Below, piece by piece: positions 11,411 to 22,845 of a stretch of DNA of 64,000 bases (positions are counted from its first letter, which is position 1; the number at the start of each line of letters is the position of its first letter). A program made the translations under genes and the position numbers. The notes under the pieces are model-generated. The model saw nothing but the letters and a program-made list of their open reading frames with translations. It searched no databases and was not told the origin of the DNA. Origin of the DNA: Cornus controversa (lineage: Eukaryota > Streptophyta > Magnoliopsida > Cornales > Cornaceae); assembly GCA_026545225.1 (NCBI GenBank), contig CM048845.1, forward strand, positions 75,200,033-75,264,032, in the 5' to 3' direction.

Positions 11411-13753
11411 GAGAGAAAATCTCAGAAACACAATTATCATCGTTGTCGTTATATATGTTGATTTTGGATGGCTCAAAGATGAGAGGAGATCCTAAAAACA
11501 AAACACACTTTTTAGTTAACAATTGCATTAGAAAATAATTCATTAAAAAAATTTAATAAACAATTACCATTATCTTCTTGAGACATTAACCAACTCTGAA
11601 CACATATCAAAGCCTCCAAAGTAGATGGATGAAGTCTACTACGGTGTGGACTAATCACTCGACCACCAGTGCTAAAAGCAGACTTTGATGCAACGGTAGA
11701 CACAGGAATAGCTAAAACATCTCGAGCAATCTTTTGCAAAATAGGAAACTTGACTCCATTCGACTTTCACCAAGCTAACACATCAAAATTATCAGTTCTA
11801 GGCAACACACTTTCTTCCAAGTAAAAGTCTAACTCAGTCCTTGTATGCATACTAGTCGCACTCGACTTGACATACTTATAATACTTATCGATACTAGTAT
11901 TCTCCGAATTAGTAGCTCCACTTAAAGAAGGAAACTTAGAAGAAGAAACACCAACATTAGTAGTTCCATCCGACATTGCCTTGCTTTGGTACTCACAAAC
12001 CAAATCATAAACACTTTTGCGAACTTTTTGAATTTCAATAAAATCTTCATCCCCATAAATTTTTCGAAAATGAAATTCAACTAGCTTCATCTTATATCAT
12101 GGATCTAAAACACCAGCCACTGCCATTATAACATGACAAACATCCCAATATTTCAAAATTTTCTCCATCATTTTTGATGCCATCACTCTAATGATCTCAC
12201 TTGAACTTTAAAGCCATGTAGACAATTCCTCTCTAATCTCACAAACTTTATGGAAATAACAATTGGCAGTAAGATAGTTAGTACCGGAAAATAATTCTAT
12301 GATAGTGTAAAACAATTTCAATTTTTCACAAATTTCTTTTCCTTTTTCCCAATCTTGATCAATTGGCAATCTAGTGTAAAGTCTTTCACGTTGTTTTAAT
12401 CGTGGGAACACATCCTTAAAATCCAAAGCAACTTGAAGCATGAGATATGTTGAGTTCCAACGGGTTTTACAATCAAGAGCTAACTTTCTAATGCACGTGA
12501 TTTTTAATTGGCGGGCAGTTTCTTCAAAATTTTCAATTCTACTTGGGGTTGCTGTCCAAAAATGAACACTATCATGTATTTTTTCTATCCCATCCCCAAT
12601 TACTTCTAACTCATCCTTCACAACCAAGTTTAAGATGTGTGCACAACATCTCATGTGAAAAACTCTTCCCTCGAGTAAAAGTGAATTACAATTAAGCTTA
12701 TCTAAAAGACTACCAATGATGGCATCATTTGTGGAGCAATTATCCAAAGTAATTGTGGATAACTTCCTATCAATATTCCAATCCAAAAATCTATTCATGA
12801 GAACATTAGAAAGAACTCCTTTGTTATAGGGAGCGGGCACATACATAAACCTAAAATGAATTAAAATTAAAAATAATACATAATTAACAAAACTATAACA
12901 AGCAAATTAAAGAAAATAAATGAATTCCAAATGACCAAAGAGAAAGATATAGAAGAAGAAAGTAATACTACCTCAAAATTTTTTGTTGCAACTCCCATGA
13001 ATCATCGATGAAGTGAGCTGTTAATGCCATGAAACCTTTCTTTGTGTGATTACAAGTCCACATATCGGAAATGATGGCAATTCTACTATCAAGATTGTCT
13101 AACAACCAACTTGTTTTAGCCTTCTCATATTCATAAACCTTCATGATGTCACTGTTGATTCTGTTTTGAGAAACCACCTTAAATAGAGGTTGAAGTAAAT
13201 TACAAAATCTCTGAAAGCGGACATGGTCAACGATGGAGAGTGGATACTCATGTACTATGATCATGGAAGCAAGCTCATCTCGTGCAGCTTCTTGATCAAA
13301 CACAAAATTACGATATTCCACTTGTCCATCATTTTTTCTTAAATTAGCTTGCAAAACTTGTTGTCTGATATCTTTGTTTTTTCGTTTCGGACACCTTGCT
13401 AAATGTTCACGCAAGCTACTTGTTCCATTCCTACTAGGTGCTTTCAACTTTGAAGTACAATGGTTACAAATACCATAATCCATCCCATCTATGGTTACCT
13501 TTTTAAAATCATTCCAAACAATTGATGTTAATTTTTTTTTTTTGGACGAAATTGTTGAATCAGGAATGGATTCATCAAATGAGTCGGCCACTGAACTGAC
13601 AATTATATTGGGAGCTGTAATGGGAGGAGGATTGGGAGCGGGAGCAGAAATAGAAGCTGAATTGGGAGTAGAATTAGGAAAAGAATTGATTGGAGATGAA
13701 TCATCATTTGTTGACAAATCTACCAATTTACTGTGATTATGTCCTTGTGACAT
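11406..13753 (-). pseudogene. hAT transposase gene (BED finger), three stops
   Basis: Encodes a cut-and-paste transposase of the Ac/Tip-like hAT superfamily. The ATG chosen (13751-13753) starts MSQGHNHSK. After a low-complexity Asn/Pro/Ser leader comes a BED zinc finger (VWNDFKKV, CNHC, HLARC; about residues 80-130). The first catalytic Asp is in IISDMWT and the second in TLDNCSTND. The C-terminal dimerisation block reads IPVSTVASKSAFSTGGRV then SPHRSRLHPSTLEALICVQS. Two introns with GT-AG ends fit: 12853-12971 (119 nt) and 11492-11567 (76 nt). The second adds a final acidic exon ending SEIFSQ at 11406. Three in-frame stops interrupt it: 12208-12210, 12097-12099 (where the family has Arg in DPRYKM, so CGA to TGA) and 11767-11769 (family Trp, TGG to TGA). 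No frameshift was seen. An upstream untranslated exon is possible in 13800-14700. Confidence 0.9.
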
Positions 13754-14404
13754 CTTCCAATTTACCACGCTGGCATAGAAACAAGCATTGAAATTTCAAT
13801 TAAAAATATCACCTTCACCGACAAAAAATTTATATTTCAGCATTTTAGTTTGCACATTATGGTGTTGAAAATAGTTCCCTAAAAACAAATTAGTTCTACT
13901 AGGTTCAATTTTGTTCTTTGTTCTATTAGGAGTACTTGAGTAACGATAACTTCTAAGACTCAAAATATAATACTTTCTTTCAGACAATTTCTCAGCAACC
14001 AAAACAGCACATAATGGAGTAACACAATTCAATTCATAGCCAAAAACAAATACAAGGAACAGATCTGGTAATTCAGAGAAGACAACTACAAAAAATATTA
14101 GAGGTATATAAAAGCTGGACTAGAAAGAGACTTTATGCAATCACAAAAAAACACGAAGATTGTGTGTACAGTCTTTTTGCAAACATACATATGATATATA
14201 GATCAACATGATTAGTACAGTCTTTTTGCAAGTTTTTGGATGCCACGATTGCTTCAAAAGATACACAGTTCAGTTCATCATCGCCTTATTTGGCAATATC
14301 ATCCCAAAACTCAGATGTTCACACTCTCAGTACTCATGCCAATCAACATTCAATATTACTACCACTACCACCACAAGTTCCAAATTTAGATATTTGAATA
14401 CAAA

Positions 14405-14690
14405 AAATATTCCAAATTGCGTATGTGTCTATGAGTGTGAGAGAGAGAATCGAACAGAGAGAGAAAGATTTCTTACCGGATGAAGTCAATCTTTGGGGTG
14501 TCTGAGGTCGCCAGTGATCAGTGGCAGAGTAGCCGAGTAGGGTCCGATCTGTACATATAAAGGTCATATGTGTGCATCAATGATTCAGTGTATGTGTTTG
14601 TGAGTGTGAGAGAGAGAATCGAACAGAGAGAGAAAGAGTTTTTACCAATTACGGAGATGAAGCCGATCTCTTGGATGTTGGAGGTCGACG
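14405..14690 (-). repeat. Diverged duplication in the hAT 5' region
   Basis: The block 14418-14530 (tatgtgtctatgagtgtgag, GA-rich, then a gatgaag...gatcag segment) recurs at 14590-14695 with more divergence. Both lie upstream of the transposase start on its strand and may be duplicated promoter or 5' UTR sequence. A run of nine G lies at 14709-14718. Confidence 0.7.
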
Positions 14691-14976
14691 ACGATCAGCA
14701 GTGAAGTGGGGGGGGGGGCAAGTGGCGATGCTCTGTGATAATCCTTAGCAGTTGAAATTTTTTGAGATTTAGATTTAGGGCTAACTTTCCTTTATATATG
14801 ATATATATAAATATAAATGTATATACCTAAACGGGGTGGGGCGGGGCTGGTAACCGTCGTGTTATAGCCTTGCCCCGTACCCGCACTGGTTATTCCCCTT
14901 CAAACCCATCCCCGCCCCATTTTACTAAACAATTTTGTAAACGGGTTTTTAGCGGGGTGGGGCGGGGCGGGGCAGA

Positions 14977-14996
14977 TTGCCATCCTTAGTTTGGTT
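14977..14996 (-). repeat. Right inverted terminus and target duplication of hAT
   Basis: The terminal repeat ttgccatcctta at 14977-14988 is followed by the second gtttggtt at 14989-14996. Seven bases beyond lies unrelated flanking sequence that would join directly to the left flank before insertion. Confidence 0.95.
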
Positions 14997-15639
14997 GTAT
15001 GCAGGGATTAAAAAAAGGGTTAAGTTCAGGTTAAGTCAAATTACTCTGTTTGACTTTTATTTCTTTCACCTCTCCTAAATTCATTTTTTTGATAATCGGA
15101 ATAAATTTTAAGTTAGTGAATTGAGAAAGCCTCTTTAGGTCATCTTTTTTTCCTTTTGCACCCTTCACTCTTCATATTCACTTTCATAGATATTTTTTTG
15201 GTGTGAAAAAACAATTTTGTCATTACATTATAATATCATATTATACTTTAAATAGGGTAAAATACAATGACCTCCCCTAAAGTTTTTCATAATTGAACTA
15301 ACCTCTTCTAAGGTTTGCTGTAATTGCACTGACCTCCCCTATGATGATTTCATATCAGATTTTAGGATCGTTTTACCATTATACCTCCAAATAATTTAAT
15401 AAAAAAAAATATGATTTCTAAAATGACTAACCACCACCGTCACCACCAATGATAACTATTGATCTTCGATCTTTAACATATCTGATCAATCGTCAAGAAT
15501 TCTATCAAAAATTCTTGTCAAAGATTTTCGATCACGGTGATATATACACACACATACATTGGATCGGATCTGTGCATCGAATTGTTGGGTTTTGTCATGA
15601 GTCAAAGGTACAGGTTGACGAAAATGACCGGGTTGGTAG
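14997..15639. other. Intergenic with a dispersed-repeat motif
   Basis: No gene seen. 15258-15350 holds repeated gacctcccct-type motifs spaced by T-rich sequence, starting gggtaaaatacaatgacctc and related to 6420-6500. This looks like the end region of a decayed transposon family, but no boundaries could be set. Confidence 0.35.
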
Positions 15640-16234
15640 TGTCGTGTGCGTGGAATCATACATATCATTTTGATATAGACGTGACTAGCTCTAATCGTAA
15701 ACTCCAATTAAATGAGATTGAAGAGCTATGCAATGATGCTTATGAGAGTGCAAAAATTTACAAAGCCAAAGCCAAAACCAAAACATTCCATGATATGCAC
15801 ATTCTACGTAAGTTTTTCGAGATGGGTCAAAAGGTGTGGTTGTTCAATTCAAAGCTTCACCTCTTTTTCGGTAAGTTTCACTCACGTTGGGGTGGTCCAT
15901 ACATTATTGTATCTGTTTCTCCTTATGGAGCAGTATATATTTAGAATTCCAAAGATGGTACGCTCTTTAAGGTTAATGGTTAGAGATTGAAACCTTATGT
16001 CGAAGGTGATGTGTACATTGGGGATGTGGGATCTATCACAGATCCCATCTATTATGACTAGAGAGTTAGTTTTTTGTCTTGCTTAAACAATAAACTTGGC
16101 ATTTTGTGGAGGCATTATATGTCTCCAGTGTAGATTAGTTCATTCTTTAGGTTTAATTTTCATTTATTAGGGTTTATGATGGAAATTTAGAATAGGGGTG
16201 AATTTTTTTAAGTATCAAATTCATAGGTCACTGG

Positions 16235-16500
16235 CTACATGGCGATCGAACGCCCTATGTTGTGCAATCAAATGCTTTAATAGGGCGATCAAATGCTTAG
16301 TAAGGTGATCGAACGCCCAAGCCATCCAAAATACACATCTTCGCCAGGTTTGCGATCGAACACCCTCTAAAGGGAGTTCGAGTGCCATGTAAGGACGTTC
16401 GAACGACTTAGGAGGCATTCGAGTGCCTTGCACATCAAGTTTGCATCCCTTTTGCCTTGAAGGCGATCGAATGCCTTATCGTAGTTTGAACGCCTTACCT
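16235..16500. repeat. Cluster of degenerate GATCGAACGCC motifs
   Basis: About nine imperfect copies of a [c/g]GATCGAA[C/T]GCC-like motif in 265 bp, in both orientations (for example gcgatcgaacgcc at 16241 and 16349, gacgttcgaacgac at 16394, gcgatcgaatgcc at 16461). They lie in the non-coding spacer of the gypsy fossil. Function unknown. Confidence 0.7.
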
Positions 16501-18179
16501 AGAATAAGGTTTTTAAACCCACAATCTGCACACTCCCTCACTTTATTTATTCTCTTCTATCTTCACTCTCTTCCCTCTTCTCACTTTATCACCTCATCTT
16601 TCCACTCTCTCCACAGTCTTCTCCCTATTACTCCCAATCTCCTAGATTAACTCCCACTAGTTTCACCTAAATCATTCCATTAACTTTGATTCTCTCATCT
16701 AAATCGTCCATTATCCCATCAATTCATCCCATTACAACCTTATTTGTCTCCTATTCCTCTACTATAAATAGGTGTGTTCAATTCACCAATTGTATGCTTG
16801 TGAGAGTTTAAGGTTGAGTAGTGCATTGTTGATTTTTATTGTTATGTGTGAGGATTCATTTGGTATAGGGGAGTGTTTTTCTTTAGGTGTGTTTAAGTCA
16901 TGCACGCTAGGTTCTCATAACAAATCCTCAACCAATTCCTCTTCTTAAAAATGGTGTGTTCTTCTGCCCCGCCTTAAGAGTGTGTCACATATGCCAAAAC
17001 AAGTATGGGGCAATTGGCAGATGCTGCGGAGGAAGCTGATGAGGAGGATGCTCCAATAGGAGAAGAGGGGGTGAGTTGGTTGAGCAAGTTACATCGGAGG
17101 CCCCATTTGTGTTAACTCAGGCCCACTACAACTATCTCACAGGCAAAATTAAAGGGTTGCAAGCTGACTTTGCCACTCATAAGAAGGGAGTGGCCGAGTA
17201 TTTCCGTTTGGCTCATGAGGATCATTTCCAAACTTAGCGTATGATTAAGGATATGGCTAGGAGGTTTGAGGGCATGGGTTCTAGAGTTGGGCAATATATT
17301 CGTCCTATAGACAGTTAGGTGGCAGATGGTTTTGGAGGCTTTGTTTTGTAGTTCTTTATTTAGGTTTTCTTTTTGATGTTTTTAGGATTTATGCCATGTT
17401 GGCGACTACTTTTATTATTTTATTTTTCGTACTTTGTTTTTATTGGAAACTTGTAGCTTTTTGTAATATCTAAATGCATGTTTTAATTTTTATTGGTGTC
17501 ATGTTATCTACTTCAATATTCTGGTTTGAGTATTGTAAAGTAAGAATGTGGTAGTTTTAATTGCTTATTCATTTATTGCCCCCATTCTTTTCACTTCGTT
17601 GGTAGAGTGGTATGGGTTGTACAAGTTTCTGCACCCAAGTTTGGGGGAAATGCCGTCATACTCCTTCGAGCTTTTGGTTTGCTAATTTTTATCGTCATGT
17701 TTACCCAACTTTGGTAATATCTTTCTATCCTTCATTTATGCTTTTTGATTGATGTACATTGACAACAATGTACAGTTTAAGTTTGAGGGTAAGACGATGC
17801 CTTTTAATATGTTTAATTGATGCAAATAAGGTAGAGAGATGCATTTTTTTTTATTTAGTATACTTTTAGTTTACTTTTTATGATGTTTTGAGCATTATAT
17901 TGAATAAGTAATATTTTATGTAGGTTTAAGAATTGTAATTTTGACCATGCTTAGAATTTCTAGAAACCATGTTTTGAATTATGTGGTTTGCATGTTTGCT
18001 TATGTTGACTTACTTTGTAGTAATTGATATTAGTGTCCTTTATCATTCACAAAGCACACTAGCACATTCTTATGGGGTATATATCTTGGTTCTGAGTTAT
18101 CGGTTGCGTGTGTTGGAAATGAGTTGGTATTCTTTGAGGATGAACACTTTGGGATGTTGTACATTTGAAATGTAAAAAA

Positions 18180-18232
18180 TGATGAAGAAAAAGAAAAAGA
18201 AAAAGAAAAATGAAAAAAGTGAAAAAGAAGAA
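18180..18232 (+). repeat. Purine-rich GAAAAA microsatellite
   Basis: A run of gaaaaa/gaaaaag repeats within the spacer of the gypsy fossil. It explains the T/F-rich open frames on the opposite strand, which are not genes. Confidence 0.8.
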
Positions 18233-19439
18233 GTTGAATGGAAAATATAACAAATAAAGATCAATTTGAACATTTTCATGAAGTAATCGGACCTCTTACC
18301 TCATGAAGCAGTTAGTGTTCATGTCAAAAGTGAGGGGTTAGAAAAGATTGAATCATTGGTTTGTCTTGGTTTGTAACTTAGTTGATTCGAGTTATTAAGT
18401 CTTTTGGGATGTCTTCACACCTAGTGCTCTAAAGCCATTTGGTTGTTATATGGGTCTTCTAAAAAACTTAATAAACTTAGACATTGCACAACTATTGAAA
18501 AAAAAGAAAGTAAAAAGAAGAAACATGGATTTATGCATTTATGCCTCAGATGAAAATTTCAATAAGGGGATCTAATAAGTTAAAAGACATCGTGATTTGG
18601 TATGTTTAGAGCTGGATGAAGCCACATAAAGGTATGCTAGTTCACTGTTCACGAGGGGCCTATGATTGGTTGTTATGAGGTGTGTTAGTTTGAGTATGGT
18701 GTGGGGACTATTGATTTGATTTATGGAATTTTGAAATTTGAAATTATTGTTGAATACAATTCTTTTAAATAATAATGCTAGTTTTCTTTTTGATTGATGT
18801 CTTGAGAAATGTTTGTGGATATCATTTATGTTAAATCCTCACTAGACTTCACTCGTTCACTAAGGATGTCTTGAGGTTTAAAAGACTTGTTGCATACGCA
18901 AAATGCAATCGATTTATCCTTCAAAAGAAGAATTATAGTGTTTTATTTTAGTCTTTGCTTTGTTTGTCAAGGGACTAACAATATGTAAGTTTGGGGATGT
19001 GATACGAACCAAAGTTCTACATTCAAGCTCTAGTGATAGTTATTCGATATTTTTAATATTAGTTTTTAGCTTTCTTTTTTTTATATCCTTAATTGTTAAT
19101 TTACTCAAATCATTGCAATTGGGCTATTGAAAAAGTTAACTTGAAGTGAAATGAATCATAATTTATTGAGAAATTGTAAGTTGAAGATCCAAGGCTAATT
19201 AGACTAAAGAAGTAGCCCAAAAACAAGTACAATTGAACATAATCATTATTAGGCTTGTCTGCATTGGGCCCAATCCAAGTCCAACTGAAGAGGCCCATTC
19301 GGAGTGAAAGGCACTCAGTTGCCTTATTCAAGGCGATCAATACACTATTATTTTATTTCCTTTCATTTTCTTTTCATTGTACCAAATCATTTCATTTCAT
19401 TTCCATTGTTCCTAACATAGCATATATATATATTAGTTT

Positions 19440-20028
19440 AAAGCACTTGCGATGCACGTGGATAAAAAATAAATTAAAATTTTATTATAACACTCAAAAC
19501 ATTCAAAACTATTATAACACATCCAAACACATTAATTAAAACGCCCAAAAATATTTCCATTATATAACCTTGATAATATAAACTCAATTGTTGAAAAATA
19601 AAACTATAAGGTAACTATTATTCACATGGTAGCCGAGAGGAAGAGTGATTTTAGGTGCTTAGGATTTTGCTTGGGTAATTCTCTTTTTTAATTTATAAAT
19701 AAAAAAGGAAAGGGAAGAATGATTTTAGGTGTTTAGGGTTTTGCGAGTTCTAATTCTATTTTTTTAAATTTAAAAATTAGAAATAAAAAGAAAGGGTTTT
19801 AATTGGGAAATGGTTTTGCTTGGGTAATTCTATTTTTTTTTTTAATTTCAAAATAAAAAGGAAAGGTTTTTGCTTGGGTAATTCTATTTTTTTAATTTAA
19901 AAATAAAAATATAGTGTACTAAAACTAAAAAACCCTTTTGTACTTTTAATAGTATATTTAAAAATAAAAATTTAGCGTACTGAAACTAAAAATTCCCTTT
20001 GTACTTTTAATAGTAGTATATATATATA
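19440..20028. other. AT-rich degenerate tandem repeats
   Basis: Units built from ttttgcttgggtaattctattttt and aaaaataaaaaggaaa recur four or five times between 19660 and 19910. A second pair (actaaaa[c]tcccttttgtacttttaatagta) lies at 19917-20015. No coding content. Confidence 0.6.
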
Positions 20029-20209
20029 GAGTAATGATCTCTTGTTCACCGGTGAGAAAAAAATTCATTCACACCAAGCACAATAACCGTTGGATGTGAT
20101 TGCTAAGTTTATTTTGGTAATTGTCTTTTTTATATCAATTACATCTAGCGGTTATTGTGTTTCGTGTGAATGAGTTTCTTACTCACCAGTGAGTAAGAGA
20201 TCATTACTC
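20029..20209. mobile_element. 181-bp MITE with long inverted arms
   Basis: Starts gagtaatgatctctt and ends aagagatcattactc. The two arms, about 70-75 bp each, are inverted repeats with roughly 85% identity (left acaataaccgttggatgtgattg, right arm reverse complement acaataaccgctagatgtaattg). Flanks atatatata and atatgtata could be a 9-bp target duplication as in Mutator-like MITEs, but the TA-rich context makes that uncertain. Confidence 0.8.
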
Positions 20210-20513
20210 ATATGTATATATATATAATACAACTAAGGCTACTAATGAGCCTAGCCATTCGCGATCAGTTCGGGCTCGGTTCGTGAGAAAAAAATTCATT
20301 CACACCAAGCACAATAACCGTTGGATGTGATTGCTAAGTTTATTTTGGTAATTGTCTTTTTTATATCAATTACATCTAGCGGTTATTGTGTTTCGTGTGA
20401 ATGAGTTTCTTACTCACCAGTGAGTAAGAGATCATTACTCATATGTATATATATATAATACAACTAAGGCTACTAATGAGCCTAGCCATTCGCGATCAGT
20501 TCGGGCTCGGTTC
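20052..20513. repeat. 231-bp tandem duplication through the MITE
   Basis: 20052-20282 and 20283-20513 look identical by eye. The unit starts inside the MITE at gtgagaaaa and ends 75 bp beyond it, so the second copy carries a MITE without its first 23 bases. The two breakpoints share a gtga microhomology (20052, 20283, 20514). Confidence 0.95.
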
Positions 20514-20687
20514 GTGAAGAGCTCGATTTGCATTTGTTTATTTAATAAACGAACCGAACTCAAACAGAATTATGAAACTCGATTTGTAAACGAGTTGAGT
20601 TTGAACAACACTAGACTCGGCTTGTTTGTTCGTGAACATGATACAAACAGAGCTCGATAATAAGTTCACGAACAAGATTGATTACAA

Positions 20688-20735
<48 letters not shown>
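20464..20735. repeat. Non-autonomous-element-like sequence and TA microsatellite
   Basis: 20490-20690 is dense in gagctcg, ttcgtgaa and aacgagt motifs in both orientations, the style of plant non-autonomous hAT families, but without clear ends. It runs into a (TA)n microsatellite at 20691-20735. Confidence 0.4.
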
Positions 20736-20736
<1 letters not shown>

Positions 20737-20739
20737 CTT

Positions 20740-20966
20740 TAGCCCAGCCTAACCAAATCAATAAAATGGATTACCAAACTTTTTAAAAATAAAATGGACC
20801 AAATCCAAGAGAATTAACATAGCTCAAACCTAAGCCCATGTTCTGAAAGCCCATCTATATATATTCTTTAACTACTCAATTCCTCTCCACCCTAGCCGCA
20901 CAGCCCGCACTCCTCTCTCTACATCCTAAGTCCCAACTCACGACCGCCGATCTGTATTTTGTGTTT

Positions 20967-21001
<35 letters not shown>

Positions 21002-21146
21002 GCATGGGACGATGGTGACGATGGCTTTGGCGAGATCGGAGCAGTGGCCTTGACGAGATCGGTGATTTTCCAGGTATTTCTACTTTTTATAATTTTGTAT
21101 GAAATTTCTTTTGATGGAAATTTAGTTTTAGACAGATATGTGCATT
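20740..21146 (+). promoter_or_regulatory. Promoter / 5'-UTR-like stretch, no gene proven
   Basis: A TATA-like tatatatattc at 20857-20867 is followed by a C-rich stretch containing a telo-box-like accctag (20890-20897), then a (CT)14 run at 20969-20998. This arrangement is typical of plant housekeeping-gene 5' ends. Behind it short ATG frames stop within 15 codons, and a possible splice donor (CCAG|GTATTT) lies at 21071-21076. No coding exon could be identified downstream, so this may be a relic or the start of a non-coding transcript. Confidence 0.3.
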
Positions 21147-22750
21147 GTGCCCTTTCCTCCTCCTCTTTTTCTTCTTCTTCGACTGCTCTCTCTCTCCCTC
21201 TTCTTCTTCTTCTTCGAACCTTTTTAAGCTTTGAAGTGATGTTCTGTGCCTCTGTTCAAGAATGCGTACTGAATTTCCATTTTCTGTTCTGGTTTTTTTT
21301 TTTATCTTTATCTTAAGTGATTTTTCAATCAATAAGTGCTCAGCTTTGTTTGAAATCTACTATTCTGTATGTTATTTAATCTAGTGCAGCATTTATTGAA
21401 ATCTGCTCTGTCTATTTTAAAAAAAAAAAAATCTGTTTCCTGTTTTTTTTTCCTGTTAATTGCCATGAATATGTTAATTTACTGTTACATATTTTTTAAT
21501 ATGTTTGAAGCTGAAATATGTTTTTTGCTGCTCTTTGGGTGCATTTGGCTACAAATGTTAGAAACTTGAATGATAAATTTGACTTTGCTCCTTTCCTCTT
21601 CTTCTTATCGAGAGTTGAGTTGTTTTTTCTTCTTGTAAGTGAGAGATTTTACTGTTGTTGTTCCATAATGGTTGAGGATATTTTGACTTTGCTCCTTTCC
21701 TCTTCTTCTTCTTCGACTGCTCTCTCTCTCTTTCTTCTTCTTCGACTGCTCTTTCTCTCTCTCCCTCTTCTTCTTCTTCTTCTTCTTCTTCGAACCTTTT
21801 TAAGCTTTGAAGTGATGCTCTGTGCCTCTCTTCAAGAATCAGTATAGAGTATGCTGAATTTCCATTTTCTGTTTCCATTTCTGTTCTGTTTTTTTTTTTT
21901 ATCTTATCTTAAGTGATTTTTCAATCAATAAGATCAGCTCTGTTTGAAATCTTCTATTCTGTATGTTATAAGTAATCATCTCTGTTAATGTAGTGCAGTA
22001 TTTATTGAAATCTGCTCTGTTTATTTTTATAAAAAAAAAATCTGTTTTCTGTTTTATTTCCTGTTAATTGCCATGAATATGTTAATTTACTGTTATATAT
22101 TTTTTGAATATGTTTGAAGCTGAAATATGTTTTTTTGCTGCTCTTTGGATGCATTTGGCTACAAATGTTTGCTCCTTTCCTCTCTTCTTCTTCTTCTTCT
22201 TCGAATGCTGTCTTTCTCTCTCTCTCTCTCTCTTCTTCTTCGACTGCTCTCTCTCTCTTTCTTCTTCTTCGACTGTTCTTTCTCTCTCTCCCTCTTCTTC
22301 TTCCTCGAACCTTTTTAAGCTTTGAAGTGATGCTCTGTGCCTCTCTTCAAGAATGAGTATAGAGTATGCCGAATTTCCATTTTCTGTTTCCATTTCTGTT
22401 GTTTTTTTTAATCTTATCTTAAGTGATTTTCAATCAATAAGTGATCAGCTCTGTTTTATATTGAAATCTGCTATTCTGTATGTTATAAGTAATCATCTCT
22501 GTTTTAATCTATTACATTTATAATGTGTTTCTTAATCTAATGCAGCATTTATTGAAATCTGCTCTGTTTTTTTTAAAAAAAAAATCTGTTTTCCGTTTTA
22601 TTTCCTGTTAATTGCCATCAATATTTCTTGTTAATTGCCATCAATATGATAATTTACTGTTATATTTTTTTTAATATGTTTGAAGCTGAAATATGTTTTT
22701 TTACTGCTCTTTGGGTGCATTTGGCTACAAATGTTAGAAACTTGAATGAT
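21147..22750. repeat. Three-unit pyrimidine-rich tandem repeat
   Basis: Three irregular head-to-tail units of roughly 440-580 bp. Each has a CTT/CT-rich head (21150-21215, 21690-21795, 22170-22310) followed by a conserved body that begins gaacctttttaagctttgaa (21218, 21791, 22308) and ends near gctgctctttgg[ga]tgcattt. A cgagagtt...ccataatggttgagga segment occurs at 21609-21680 and again at 22774-22845, so the array has also been rearranged. Long Ser/Leu or Glu/Arg frames here come from the simple repeats and are not genes. Confidence 0.8.
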
Positions 22751-22845
22751 AAATTTGACTACCTTTATTTTATCGAGAGTTAGAGTTGTTTTTTCTTCTT
22801 GTAAGTGAGAGCTCTTACTGTTGTTGTTCCATAATGGTTGAGGAT

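Larger units (their letters stand above)
10680..14988 (-). mobile_element. Ac-like hAT DNA transposon, nearly complete
   Basis: A 4309-bp element bounded by a perfect 8-bp target-site duplication, gtttggtt, at 10672-10679 and 14989-14996. Terminal inverted repeats are TAGGGATGGCAA (left) and TAAGGATGGCAA (right, reverse complement), 11 of 12 matching and very close to the C/TAGGGATGAAA ends of maize Ac. Both subterminal regions are packed with GC-rich motifs (cgGGGCGGGG and its complement) and share an inverted cgtttacaaaatt block at 10754-10766 and 14924-14936. Such clusters are where hAT transposases bind. It encodes one transposase on the minus strand. The intact target duplication and few coding lesions point to a fairly recent insertion. 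It could not make its own transposase now, but its ends look usable by a related enzyme (inference). Confidence 0.95.
15640..19430 (+). mobile_element. Fossil 3' part of a Ty3/gypsy LTR retroelement
   Basis: The 3' end of an old gypsy element, broken many times. Parts in order: an integrase C-terminal region at about 15700-15990 with motifs typical of plant gypsy elements ([39 protein letters not shown]); a long non-coding stretch with a GATCGAACGCC-type repeat cluster; an extra degenerate coding-like region at about 16970-17320 (HYNYLTGKIKGLQADF, RRFEGMG) like the additional 3' region of Athila/Tat-type elements; then a long pre-LTR spacer containing the gacaatgtacagtttaagttt motif; and a probable 3' LTR starting tgatacgaacc at about 19000. 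The right LTR end and the 5' half of the element are not found. The upstream limit is approximate. Confidence 0.7.

Noticed and set aside
18059-18279. Phe-rich minus-strand frames that look like membrane proteins
   Set aside because: Produced by the GAAAAA microsatellite at 18180-18232 inside a gypsy spacer.
21087-22393. Several Glu/Arg- or Ser/Leu-rich open frames on both strands
   Set aside because: They are read-outs of CTT/CT simple repeats repeated in three tandem units, with no ATG context or domain.
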